Shown piece after piece: positions 51,624 to 60,726 of a DNA stretch of 64,000 nucleotides. How positions within the stretch are numbered: position 1 is the first letter of the stretch; every line of letters begins with the position of its first letter. The DNA comes from Pseudobdellovibrionaceae bacterium (GTDB taxonomy: Bacteria > Bdellovibrionota > Bdellovibrionia > Bdellovibrionales > UBA1609): NCBI GenBank assembly GCA_020635055.1, contig JACKAN010000009.1, positions 69,747-133,746 on the forward strand, in the 5' to 3' direction. The translations under genes and the position numbers were made by a program. The notes under the pieces were generated by a model. It was not told the DNA's origin. It searched no databases and saw only the letters and a program-made list of their open reading frames with translations.

Positions 51624-52567
51624 GGCACCGGTACGGTTTGGATAATTTCGTTCGCCAACTCAAATCCATTCAAATTGTGCGCATTATTGGGACTCACTAA
51701 CCTGTGATTCATTACTGCAACAGCCACGGCTTGTATGTCTTCGGGAATTACAAAATCTCTGGACTCGATAAAAGCCCATGATTGTGCGGCTCTACTAAAA
51801 TCAATTACAGCTCTAGGTGAAAGACCCACAGATAGTACTCGGCTTTTTGCTACAATGTCTTGCAGGTAGTCTAACATTGTGGGTGAAAAGTGAACTTTTT
51901 TAACTTCATCTATAATCTTTAATACTTCAGCAGCACTATAAATTTGTGGAAGCTCATCAATCCAAGCCCTTCGATCTTTGCCAGTTATTATTTCTCTTTC
52001 TGCCTTTCGGCTAGGCAAACCTAAATTGATTTTCATTAAAAATCGATCCAACTGTGATTCCGGTAGAGGGAACGTGCCAACATTTTCCTGGGGGTTTTGC
52101 GTAGCCACTAGAAAAAAGGGATGGGGAAGGTCATAGGCCTGTCCATCCATATTCACTTGATATTCTTCCATGGCCTGTAAACATGCACTTTGTGTTTTTG
52201 GCGTGGCTCTATTGATTTCATCAGCAAGAACGAAGTTTGAAAAAATAGGACCTTTATGGAAATCAAAAGTGGCTTTTTCTTTATTAAAAATTGTTGTGCC
52301 AATAATGTCTGCGGGCAACATATCATTTGTAAATTGAATTCTTTGACTATTTAAACCCAGTACTTTGGAAAGTGTTTTAACTAAACTGGTTTTTCCCATT
52401 CCGGGGCGATCTTCTAACAATAAGTGACCATTTGCAAACAAACAAGTGAGTGATAGTTTTATTACTTGTTCTTTATCTACAATCACCTGATTAACTAGAG
52501 AAAACAGCTCATCTAATTTTTTTTCTTTTTTAAAATAGTTTAAATTTTGTACTTCAGAACCAGACAT
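51620..52567 (-). CDS. MoxR-family AAA+ ATPase
   Basis: 315 residues. Walker A PGMGKTSL (~55), Walker B LADEINRATPKTQSA (~115), the sensor region ATQNPQENVGTFPLPESQLDRF, and arginine-rich VGLSPRAVIDF at the lid. AGGAG precedes the ATG. First gene of the MoxR-DUF58-TgpA unit, acting as a chaperone-like ATPase for envelope complexes. Confidence 0.9.
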   Translation of the reverse strand: MSGSEVQNLNYFKKEKKLDELFSLVNQVIVDKEQVIKLSLTCLFANGHLLLEDRPGMGKTSLVKTLSKVLGLNSQRIQFTNDMLPADIIGTTIFNKEKATFDFHKGPIFSNFVLADEINRATPKTQSACLQAMEEYQVNMDGQAYDLPHPFFLVATQNPQENVGTFPLPESQLDRFLMKINLGLPSRKAEREIITGKDRRAWIDELPQIYSAAEVLKIIDEVKKVHFSPTMLDYLQDIVAKSRVLSVGLSPRAVIDFSRAAQSWAFIESRDFVIPEDIQAVAVAVMNHRLVSPNNAHNLNGFELANEIIQTVPVP

Positions 52568-52575
52568 TTGCTCTC

Positions 52576-53823
52576 CTAATAACTTGGGGCCAATACAAGA
52601 CCACGTACGGACTCAAAATCTATAAATCCTTGATAAACTCTTAGAAGCGCTTCTTGGGAAAGAGTTAACATCCCCTTAGATTGAGCTTTTGCCAGAATCT
52701 CTGCATGTGTTTTTTGTTGGTTAATCATCTCACTGATTTCATCATCAATTACAAACAGTTCAAAAACAGGAATTGAACCCTCATAGCCACTAGAAATTAA
52801 ATTATTATTTATATATTTGTTACAACTCTCACATCCAGGACCTTTTTTACAAAACTGTACACCCTCTTGTATTGGTAAAATTGAATTCAGTTTTGTATGT
52901 AAGTGTTTATCTAACTCAATAGGAATCTTGCAGTGTTGGCATAAAGCCGGAGCCAATCTTTGCGCTAAAGAACCAATTAGAGTGGTGGCAATTGCATTAG
53001 CATCCACACCCAGGGCTAATAACCTACTCACAACACCAATGGAGTCACGAGTATGAATTGTAGATAAAACTAGATGTCCTGTTTGTGCTAGCTGTTGAGC
53101 CGAAAGTGCTGAGTCTTCATCGCGAATCTCACCAATAAAAATAACTTCTGCATCCTGTCGCATAAAACTTCTACCAAAATCCGCAAAAGAAACTCTTGAG
53201 CTAATTTGATTGTGAGAAACAAAAGGAATTTCTTTTTCAACAGGATCTTCTGCTGTAATAATTTTTTTTTGAGGTCCCGCTAATTCTCTGAGTATGGCAT
53301 ATATTGTAGTTGTTTTACCCTGCCCTGCGGGTCCATTCATAATAAACATTCCCGATTTTTGATGTATCAATTGATCCACTTGAGCCCTCATGTTGGTAGT
53401 CATTAACATGTCGTCAAGTTGAAACTCCCGCCCCTTGGAACGATTCAAACGTATACACACTTCTTCAATGCTATTAATGCCGGGAGATATGTTAACTCGA
53501 AATCCTATATTTTCGTTGTTGGCCTGAATATTGAACTTACCATCTTGTGGAATGGCCGTTATAGTTATATCCATTTTACTTAAGACTTTAATTCTAGCGA
53601 TAACCTCTCTGTAAATGGAGTTTAAAAAATGAGAATCCACTTTTTGCAAAACTCCATTAGCTCTAAAGCGCAACAGATAAGGTTCATCTGTAGAACTTGA
53701 GTTATTTTTGCCGATATGTATATCACTAGCATTCATTTGAATGGCTAATTTTAAAATTTGCTCCACTATTTGCGGAGCCTCTGCACTCTGTGAATTTAAA
53801 TTCTTAACTACATTATTTGCCAT
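52576..53823 (-). CDS. GspE/PilB-like secretion ATPase
   Basis: 415 residues. N-terminal domain with ASDIHIGKN; Walker A GPAGQGKTT (~162), Asp box (IITAEDPVEKEIP), Walker B (EVIFIGEIRDEDSA) and His box (GHLVLSTIHT). The zinc tetracysteine CQHC...CESC of GspE/PilB is present. It lacks the long N1 domain of GspE, and no other pilus or secretion genes are in the window. It lies 8 bp upstream of moxR in the same direction, so it may belong to that operon. Confidence 0.85.
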   Translation of the reverse strand: MANNVVKNLNSQSAEAPQIVEQILKLAIQMNASDIHIGKNNSSSTDEPYLLRFRANGVLQKVDSHFLNSIYREVIARIKVLSKMDITITAIPQDGKFNIQANNENIGFRVNISPGINSIEEVCIRLNRSKGREFQLDDMLMTTNMRAQVDQLIHQKSGMFIMNGPAGQGKTTTIYAILRELAGPQKKIITAEDPVEKEIPFVSHNQISSRVSFADFGRSFMRQDAEVIFIGEIRDEDSALSAQQLAQTGHLVLSTIHTRDSIGVVSRLLALGVDANAIATTLIGSLAQRLAPALCQHCKIPIELDKHLHTKLNSILPIQEGVQFCKKGPGCESCNKYINNNLISSGYEGSIPVFELFVIDDEISEMINQQKTHAEILAKAQSKGMLTLSQEALLRVYQGFIDFESVRGLVLAPSY

Positions 53824-54012
53824 GTTTTTTCATCGGAATTTTACTGATAATTGTTCAATTCTGCCCATTACAAATGATACAATCTGGACTTTCATCAATA
53901 CTTACCTTAATCTTGTTAAAGCTGATTCTTTATTGAAACACGAAATTTGAATTTGAATATGTTACTGGGTAAATTTGATTTTAAAAACTTGTCCTAGTAT
54001 TGAGGTTTACAC

Positions 54013-54555
54013 ATGAAAGTTTTGCCATGGGAAAAAAGCTCTATTTCTAAAGAAAATCTTATTGAATTATTTTTTAAGAATTCCAGTAAAAAAGAATTTT
54101 CCTCTCAAGAGGAAAAGTTGAAGTTCTTAGATTGTTGGTTCAACATTTATTTGGATAAATGGCCTGAAAATGTATTGGTTGCGCTCAGTCCTAAAAATGA
54201 GTTTATGGGTTATCTTCTTGGATGTTTCAACAGCCAAAAAGCGCTCCCTATTTTAAAGCTAAAAATTTCTAGCTATTCTATTTTTGAGGAACACTTTTAT
54301 GATTTTCCTGCTCATTTACATGTAAATGTATCTAATGATTTTCAAGGACAGGGAGTTGGAAAAAAACTTATTGAGTATTTTCAAAATATGTTAAAAGAAA
54401 ATAGTATACAAGGCTTACATGCCATAACCAGCTCGGATGCATCTAACATTCAATTTTATGCAAAATTGGGGTTTTTAAGGGTGGATGAAAAACCCTTTAA
54501 AAATTGGAATTTAGTCTTTATGGGAAAAAAACTATTTGACTACAAAATAGTATAA
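54013..54555 (+). CDS. GNAT acetyltransferase
   Basis: 180 residues. VSNDFQGQGVGKKLIEYFQNML (acetyl-CoA loop Q/R-x-x-G-x-G) and SSDASNIQFYAKLGFLRVDE mark a GNAT fold. The substrate is not assignable. GAGG lies 7 nt before the ATG. Its 3' end overlaps that of the mltA-like gene by 24 bp, tail to tail. Confidence 0.8.
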   Translation: MKVLPWEKSSISKENLIELFFKNSSKKEFSSQEEKLKFLDCWFNIYLDKWPENVLVALSPKNEFMGYLLGCFNSQKALPILKLKISSYSIFEEHFYDFPAHLHVNVSNDFQGQGVGKKLIEYFQNMLKENSIQGLHAITSSDASNIQFYAKLGFLRVDEKPFKNWNLVFMGKKLFDYKIV

Positions 54556-55776
54556 CTTACCTCTAACATCTGTGTTGTAAGCCGCCATCTCAGCATATTC
54601 ACCCTCACCATGATAAAGATCTATACGTGCCTTGCCTTTTATAGCACCCCCGGTGTCTTGATCTAAGAAAAAGCGAGAGAAGTTTTCCATACTTTTATCA
54701 TTTTTAGAACGTGGGCGCTTTGCTTCTATATATGTTAGCATCCCTTTAAATTTGTAGTATTGAGAATCCGTAGCAATGGACCGGCCATCGGTAAGAGGAA
54801 CAGCATCGCTTCCTTCTGGTGGTGTTTGAGAAATTTTAAAGTAAATATAACTAGGGCAATAAGAGTAAATTTCTTTTTGCTTTTCAGGATTATTTTGAAG
54901 GTATTCTCTTTGTGCTTCTATGCTTCTATTATTTATATAACCTTGTTTTTCCATAAATATACTAATAAAATTCCATTCTCTTTGGTTTGTACCAGCAAAT
55001 GATATGTAGTATTCTTTCTGAATATTTTTATCCAAGGTTCGAATTTTTCCACCTCCTTGAACATGCAATAAATAGAGTTCGAATAAATCTTCAGTATAGA
55101 AAAGCTCTAGGCCTTGGTTTTCTAATTTCTTATCAAAATCTATCTCAGTTCTAGTAAGCCCTCTCAGTGGAGGGGGCGGTTTCTTATAAATGGCATAGGG
55201 ATAAGTCTCACTTTTTTGTTTAGAGGCTTCAATAAGTGGAGTGTAGTAGGAAGTAAATCGTGCAAAGTTTTCTTCATTATAGCCAAAATCTTGGCTTTCT
55301 AATTTTGGACGATACATATTAAAATAGGTTTTTACTTTTACATTAAATGTTTGAATGCAGTTTTTAGGTGGTACAGAATTGAGACAGGCAAAGTAGTTTT
55401 GTATAATGGTTTTAAAAAGTCTTAGTGAAATCTCTATTTTTTGAGCTGGATACTTATCTTGACCCATTTGAATAACTGTATTTTTTAAATTTTTTTGCTT
55501 AAATCTCTCCAGTTGCCGATCAATAGCCAATTCCATATTACTAAAATCTATATCATCTTTTAATTTAGGCCATTCTTCTACCGGAACCAGTTCTGTTGGC
55601 GTAGTAAAAAGAACCTCTGTTCTTTTCTTAATGGGATCAACGGGTGTTTTAGGTTTGTTTGAATTTTTATCATTTTTTTGTTTAACTGGTTTTGGAATTA
55701 CTTCGTTTTTTGATTCCTCTCCACAAGAAGAGATGAATGTTGATAAACACAATATAACGATAACTCTTAAAAGCAT
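54532..55776 (-). CDS. MltA-family lytic transglycosylase lipoprotein
   Basis: About 414 residues from the ATG at 55776, with GGGAG 5 nt upstream. A lipobox (STFISSC) follows the signal peptide, then a Pro/Lys-rich linker. The MltA core has LFYTEDLFELYLLHVQGGGKI, RSIATDS and the 3D domain with catalytic Asp in FLDQDTGGAIKGKARIDLY. It cleaves peptidoglycan to 1,6-anhydromuropeptides in the periplasm. Confidence 0.88.
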   Translation of the reverse strand: MLLRVIVILCLSTFISSCGEESKNEVIPKPVKQKNDKNSNKPKTPVDPIKKRTEVLFTTPTELVPVEEWPKLKDDIDFSNMELAIDRQLERFKQKNLKNTVIQMGQDKYPAQKIEISLRLFKTIIQNYFACLNSVPPKNCIQTFNVKVKTYFNMYRPKLESQDFGYNEENFARFTSYYTPLIEASKQKSETYPYAIYKKPPPPLRGLTRTEIDFDKKLENQGLELFYTEDLFELYLLHVQGGGKIRTLDKNIQKEYYISFAGTNQREWNFISIFMEKQGYINNRSIEAQREYLQNNPEKQKEIYSYCPSYIYFKISQTPPEGSDAVPLTDGRSIATDSQYYKFKGMLTYIEAKRPRSKNDKSMENFSRFFLDQDTGGAIKGKARIDLYHGEGEYAEMAAYNTDVRGKLYYFVVK

Positions 55777-55837
55777 CCCAACTCCCATATTAATCTATAA
55801 AAAAGTTAACAGGAGCTTAGAGTTCTAACAATTCCCT

Positions 55838-55875
55838 AATTGAGAGCTAGACCATCGTCCAGCCTCAATTTTCTT
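55838..55875. terminator. Long hairpin downstream of the DUF1552 gene
   Basis: AATTGAG/CTCAATT plus GCTAGAC/GTCCAGC form a 14-bp stem with one G-U pair and one bulge around CATC. On the + strand TTCTT follows; on the - strand it closes the DUF1592-DUF1552 operon. Probably a bidirectional terminator. Confidence 0.45.
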
Positions 55876-55901
55876 GGAAATAGTTCAAATTTTTAAATAA
55901 T

Positions 55902-57221
55902 CTAAGATTCTATGGAAGAATTAATATTCGTTGTAGCTAACATTACGTCTTCACCCAAGGACGGCTTATTGACGCCTAACAAAGACAATGCTGAGAGCAA
56001 TACTTGAGTATGCTTTTGTGGAGAGCCAAAAGTGATCTCCTGACCAAATTTAAGATCAGAACCACCACCACAGAGTAATGTTGGAATATTAGTGATGTCA
56101 TGAGTGTCCCCATTGGACATATCAGAGGCAAAATAAACTAAAGTATCATTTATTAAACCATTGTCTTTTAAAAGGTTGAGCAAATGCTTAAGTAAACCCA
56201 CTTGCATTTTATTAATGGCTAATAATCTATTTATTTTACTTGTATTGCCACCATTATGAGCACAATCATGATGTTCATAGGAGCTAAATCCTATATCCCA
56301 CTTATATGTCAACTCACTGGAAAACCCAGGGCCATACATCAGTGAAACAACATTCGTTAAATCACATTTAAGTGCAAATACAATCATTTTTTGAAACTGT
56401 TGAACTCTATCAATGTAATTAAAATCTTTATTTTCATAATTGTTTGTTGGTAAGGATGGTTTTGTACAAGTCGTTGTCGAAGCTAAACTGAGTTCAATTT
56501 CACGAATGCCATTTTCATACTGTTGCATAGCAATTTTTCCTTCAGAGGAAGTTTTTGCTGAAACTCTTGCTAATTCCACTTGCACGACATCCAATATGCT
56601 TTTCTTTTTATTAATCATGTATTCAATTTCTTCTGCGCTTCCACTGCCACCATAAAATAAGTAATTGAACAAGACATAGGGGTCTATAATAGGGGTTCTT
56701 GGAGTGCTTTCATCGGTCCAAGAAATTCTATTTATATAAATATCTGGATAATTGGGATGATCCGCCAAAGGATGTATATGAAAGTAAGGTCCACCTACCT
56801 CTAAAGATTTAATAGGCGTGGTTTTCGTGTCAGCAATCATTTGATCAATAGTTCTGCCACATTTTGGATTTTCTAAGCTAAGATCAATCAAATCTCCAGA
56901 TAAAAATGCTGCCGGTCCATGCCAATGGGGATCTAAATCAATGCGACCGGCATTGATTTTTCTTAAAATCATCACATTATTTTGTACACTATCTGCTCCC
57001 TGGGTCAGATCATAGAGTACACCTGTATTATCATTCCAATGCCAAGATCCTATGCCATCCGCGGTTGGGAAATAGGAACCATTAGGAAAGTATACGGCAA
57101 TAAAGTTTTTTCTCTGAGTCGCTGCTGCCATAGAGGATAATGGGTAAAAGTTACTTAACACTGGCAAAGTCAATTGCAAGCCCATATGTTTTAAGAACAG
57201 TCGACGTGAATAGTCGCTCAT
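55902..57221 (-). CDS. DUF1552 family protein, Tat-exported
   Basis: 439 residues. Twin-arginine signal SRRLFLKHMGLQ (5-16). The DUF1552 domain shows FIAVYFPNGSYFP, LDPHWHGPAAFLSG, RTIDQMIAD, VSLMYGPGFSSELTY and LLKDNGLINDTLVYFASDMSNGDTHD, resembling sulfatase/DUF1501-like folds. Its start overlaps the DUF1592 gene stop by 1 bp. This pair is common in Planctomycetes and Myxococcota; the function is unknown but linked to extracytoplasmic redox or degradation. Confidence 0.85.
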   Translation of the reverse strand: MSDYSRRLFLKHMGLQLTLPVLSNFYPLSSMAAATQRKNFIAVYFPNGSYFPTADGIGSWHWNDNTGVLYDLTQGADSVQNNVMILRKINAGRIDLDPHWHGPAAFLSGDLIDLSLENPKCGRTIDQMIADTKTTPIKSLEVGGPYFHIHPLADHPNYPDIYINRISWTDESTPRTPIIDPYVLFNYLFYGGSGSAEEIEYMINKKKSILDVVQVELARVSAKTSSEGKIAMQQYENGIREIELSLASTTTCTKPSLPTNNYENKDFNYIDRVQQFQKMIVFALKCDLTNVVSLMYGPGFSSELTYKWDIGFSSYEHHDCAHNGGNTSKINRLLAINKMQVGLLKHLLNLLKDNGLINDTLVYFASDMSNGDTHDITNIPTLLCGGGSDLKFGQEITFGSPQKHTQVLLSALSLLGVNKPSLGEDVMLATTNINSSIES

Positions 57222-59143
57222 TATAAACTCTCCTTGAGAAATTTAAATATCGTATCTGATGTCAGTTGCTTGAATGGCACATCTTCTGTAACTTGTGTGG
57301 CACATTGAGGTTCCTGCACGGGACTAGAGCCTATAAAATACGACTCCAGTTTTTTCTGCACACAATTTCTATACTCTCTTGATTGTTGAACGGAAACAGC
57401 CAATTGACTTGGGCTAGAAACTAAAACGCCATTAAATTTTAAATTTGCTATAACAGGATCACCATTACTATAATTGGTTCTAAATTGACCTAAATGATCC
57501 CAATTTTCTAAAGCTAAACCAATAGGATCAATCTGACTATGGCAGGAATAACAACGTTTTGAGTTATCTCTATGTATCTCCATTCGCTCTATAACAGAGG
57601 CTGATGGATCGATGACAGTTTGAACATCAGCTATTTCTTCTAGTGTGGCTTTGTCAATAGGTGGTAAGGTTCTACAGAGGATTTTATCTAACACCCAAAT
57701 TCCTCTTTTAACTGGTTTCGTTTTATCAACTCCAGATGTCTTTTTTAGAAAATGTCCAAGACTCAGAAGTCCACCGCGACTACTACTTGAAATTTTTGTA
57801 TAAACATCATCACTCGGACTGCTCCCTAAATTGTAGTGATTTGCCAAAAGATCATTAACAAATGTATATCCTGGTGACATAAGTTGAGACAATTTTGAAT
57901 TGTCATCTAAAATTTCTTGAACTAGCAAGTCCGACTCTCTTGCAAGTGCACCATCTAAATCATCATTTCCCAAGCTCATATTGTCTTTATAACCCAGCCA
58001 TTGTCCGGCAAAATTATGTGCAAATCGACTATTATAGGTATTTAATAGTCGGCTAATTTGTGTCTTTAAAACGGATTCGGTTTGAATTTTTCCATTGGCT
58101 GCCAATGCCCATAATTCTGAGTCGGGATAACTAGAGGTTAAAGATAAAGACAGTTTAGAAGCTAAGGAATAAGCCTTTTCAGTACTTTTAAAACCTTCGG
58201 GAAAAAACTCCATTTTGTATAAAAAATTAGGTGAAACTAATTCAGTAATGAGGACGGCGGAAACGGCCTCAGCGAAGTCCTTACTAAAAGTAGAATAATC
58301 AGAATCTTGACTGGGTCCATAGGCATTAAGGGCTCCAATTTTAGTAGCAAAAAACAAACTTCTATAACTGTTCACTTCCTCAAATCTTAAAGGTCTGCGA
58401 TAAAGACGTCGTCCAACATAATCAATAATTTTCACCCCACAGTTGTCCCAAGTGTGCTGATCTTTTATAAGACTTGCACTACATAAGTTTAATATCACAG
58501 ATGATGAAAGGATTTTATCGTTCACAGTTTCAGCAACATTAATGTAAGCTTCTGCAGTGACACGATCAATGTTTGTATTTGATATATTATCAAAACCATA
58601 GCGCGGGGGAAGTGTGGGCAAAGTATTTAATTCGCTCAAATCAATTTCTTCTTTAAGGGTGTCAAAAATGATATTTTTGTACTCAAAATGTGTCAGTCTA
58701 GGCAGTAAAACGGAGGGCTTTGAACACTTGCTAATATCAGTGGTCTCTAAAGCTCCAGCATCAATCCATTCTGCAATTAAATTTTTTAAATCTGACGAAA
58801 GCGTGAAAGTTGGTGGCATATTCCCACTATTGACAGAAATAAATAAAGTACTTGAAGATGAGCTATAGGGGACAACAACATTTGAGCTCATTAAAGCATC
58901 ATAAGAGGAAAGATCGACCCCCCCTTCCTTTCTTGAGCTGTTGTGACAAGATAGACATTTTTCTTCGAAAATCTGAGAATAGAGGGAATTAAAACTTAAT
59001 GCTGCGGAACCATTTTCTTCTTCATCAGCAGTAAAGCTCGTGCATGCTTGAGCAAGAATTAATATATATAACAATAGAACTCGTTTAAAGAGCTGTGCTA
59101 ACAAATTTTTTTGAATATTTGAATTTTTTTTCACATTCCACAT
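57221..59143 (-). CDS. DUF1592/DUF1588/DUF1585 planctomycete-type cytochrome lipoprotein
   Basis: 640 residues. Signal peptide with lipobox-like LAQAC. An N-terminal cytochrome c-like module contains CLSCH (~62). Then DUF1587/1595/1592 regions (LTHFEYKNIIFDTL, RRLYRRPLRFEEV, FLYKMEFFPEG) and DUF1588 with RCYSCHSQIDPIGLALENWD, a second CxxCH. DUF1585 closes it. Haem could be attached at both CxxCH sites. It forms a two-gene operon with the DUF1552 protein. GGGA lies upstream of the ATG. Confidence 0.87.
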   Translation of the reverse strand: MWNVKKNSNIQKNLLAQLFKRVLLLYILILAQACTSFTADEEENGSAALSFNSLYSQIFEEKCLSCHNSSRKEGGVDLSSYDALMSSNVVVPYSSSSSTLFISVNSGNMPPTFTLSSDLKNLIAEWIDAGALETTDISKCSKPSVLLPRLTHFEYKNIIFDTLKEEIDLSELNTLPTLPPRYGFDNISNTNIDRVTAEAYINVAETVNDKILSSSVILNLCSASLIKDQHTWDNCGVKIIDYVGRRLYRRPLRFEEVNSYRSLFFATKIGALNAYGPSQDSDYSTFSKDFAEAVSAVLITELVSPNFLYKMEFFPEGFKSTEKAYSLASKLSLSLTSSYPDSELWALAANGKIQTESVLKTQISRLLNTYNSRFAHNFAGQWLGYKDNMSLGNDDLDGALARESDLLVQEILDDNSKLSQLMSPGYTFVNDLLANHYNLGSSPSDDVYTKISSSSRGGLLSLGHFLKKTSGVDKTKPVKRGIWVLDKILCRTLPPIDKATLEEIADVQTVIDPSASVIERMEIHRDNSKRCYSCHSQIDPIGLALENWDHLGQFRTNYSNGDPVIANLKFNGVLVSSPSQLAVSVQQSREYRNCVQKKLESYFIGSSPVQEPQCATQVTEDVPFKQLTSDTIFKFLKESL

Positions 59144-59347
59144 TTAAATATTCCCTGTAATATACGTAATTTGTACAGTTTCAATATTGTTTATATATAT
59201 AGATATTATCGTCTATTTTTCGGTATCTATTAAACTTTTCAGAGTGTGTTTCTCAAATCAATACAAAATTTTTATGATTTTTTGTATGAGATAATAATGG
59301 ATCTCAATACGAGAATTATTTGACTCTTAGTGAGATGCTCAAAGTAA

Positions 59348-60520
59348 TTAGAACTCTCGGCCATCGACTCTTTTAGATAGAAGCATGGGTATTAATTCAA
59401 ATCCCATTATAATAAAAGCGAGGACCCATAAAATACCCGAAGCTCTTATCCAGAAAAAATAATGTTCTATAGCAAACAATGGACCTAATACACGCATTAT
59501 AGCGCCTACTGAAATCACAAAGTAGGAAAACACAGTTAATTTACTTGCTTGAATGACTCGTCCTGTATGCCCAAGCGTAACTCTATGGATGATTCCTAAA
59601 ATCATAATACCCATAGCCCCATAGGAAAGAGAGTGGATGGACAATTTACTATTTATGGCAATCCAATGAAGGTGACTCGCCAGATTTAGAAAAAAGTGGA
59701 TGGGCAACCACAAATAGGCAACATACAAAATAAAAAGAATTTTGACTTTATAAGAATGAATGAGTCGCCAATTTACTAATCGATATATATTGAGGCCAAG
59801 GGCAAGCACTGTTAATACAATCCAAAGCAGGTGGCCTAAGCCAGAAGTGTCACGATAAAAGGGTTCAAAAATTAATAGAAAAGCGGTTATAATAGTGAGT
59901 TTCTCTAAATATATACTATTCCTTTTTGGTTCTATTTTTAATGCACTCTTTGTGAAAAAAGGAATCACTCGACCGGCAATGACAATTAATAAAAAGCGAA
60001 TAGCAAAAAGTGCAAGTTCATAGCCTAAAACATAATCTGAACTAAGAATAAAAATTTGACTAAAAATTAAAACTGACAAAGGAACAATTAAGATTAAATT
60101 GCGCGTATTTTTTGTCCTAATAAAGAGCCTTGCTAAATGGAAAACAATGCAGATGGGAACTATGGAACCAATAAATGGGTATATCCAAATATTTTCAAAT
60201 GGAGTTGTCCAAAAAATAATTCTGGTAAACAAAAACATAGAAAATAAAATGATCAACTGAATACCGTGAATCGCGCGAGTGCCTGTCCAATTGGCAGAAG
60301 CTGTTAGTAAGAAACCAATTATGGCTGCTGTTAGAAAACCGAAAATCATTTCATTGGCATGCCACTGAAAGGGAGAAAGTGGTGAAAAATCAAATTTGGA
60401 TAAACCCGTAATTTGAAATACCCAAACTGGGGTTGTCGCTATTGCCGACAAAAGAACTAAAATAAAAAATGGTCGAAATCCCACACTCCACACAGGAGCC
60501 TTCACAGAAAAGAAGCTCAT
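59348..60520 (-). CDS. NnrS family haem-copper membrane protein
   Basis: 390 residues, about 12 transmembrane helices. NnrS motifs: VWSVGFRPFFIL, QWHANEMIFGFLTAAIIGFLL, TASANWTGTRAIHG, AGRVIPFFT and HRVTLGHTGR, with conserved histidines for haem/copper. NnrS protects against nitric-oxide stress and is usually FNR/NnrR-controlled, but no clear FNR box (TTGAT-N4-ATCAA) is seen upstream. Confidence 0.88.
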   Translation of the reverse strand: MSFFSVKAPVWSVGFRPFFILVLLSAIATTPVWVFQITGLSKFDFSPLSPFQWHANEMIFGFLTAAIIGFLLTASANWTGTRAIHGIQLIILFSMFLFTRIIFWTTPFENIWIYPFIGSIVPICIVFHLARLFIRTKNTRNLILIVPLSVLIFSQIFILSSDYVLGYELALFAIRFLLIVIAGRVIPFFTKSALKIEPKRNSIYLEKLTIITAFLLIFEPFYRDTSGLGHLLWIVLTVLALGLNIYRLVNWRLIHSYKVKILFILYVAYLWLPIHFFLNLASHLHWIAINSKLSIHSLSYGAMGIMILGIIHRVTLGHTGRVIQASKLTVFSYFVISVGAIMRVLGPLFAIEHYFFWIRASGILWVLAFIIMGFELIPMLLSKRVDGREF

Positions 60521-60726
60521 AATTTAATCACCTGACTTCCAGCTATTATTTCAGTATTACATTGGTGTTTAATAATTAATACTTACATAACATAACAAAT
60601 TGAATAATTATAAAAAAGATAAAATAATTTTTTTTGTACTCTGAATTTACTATATTATGTTCATTCTTATTTTGAATTCAATAAATAATTGAAATCAATT
60701 ATGTTTTTTTGCATATTTATGCAGGT

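Noticed and set aside
60660..60708. FNR-type box upstream of NnrS/trehalase
   Set aside because: TTGAATTCAA and AATTGAAATCAATT dyads lack the 4-bp spacer of TTGAT-N4-ATCAA.
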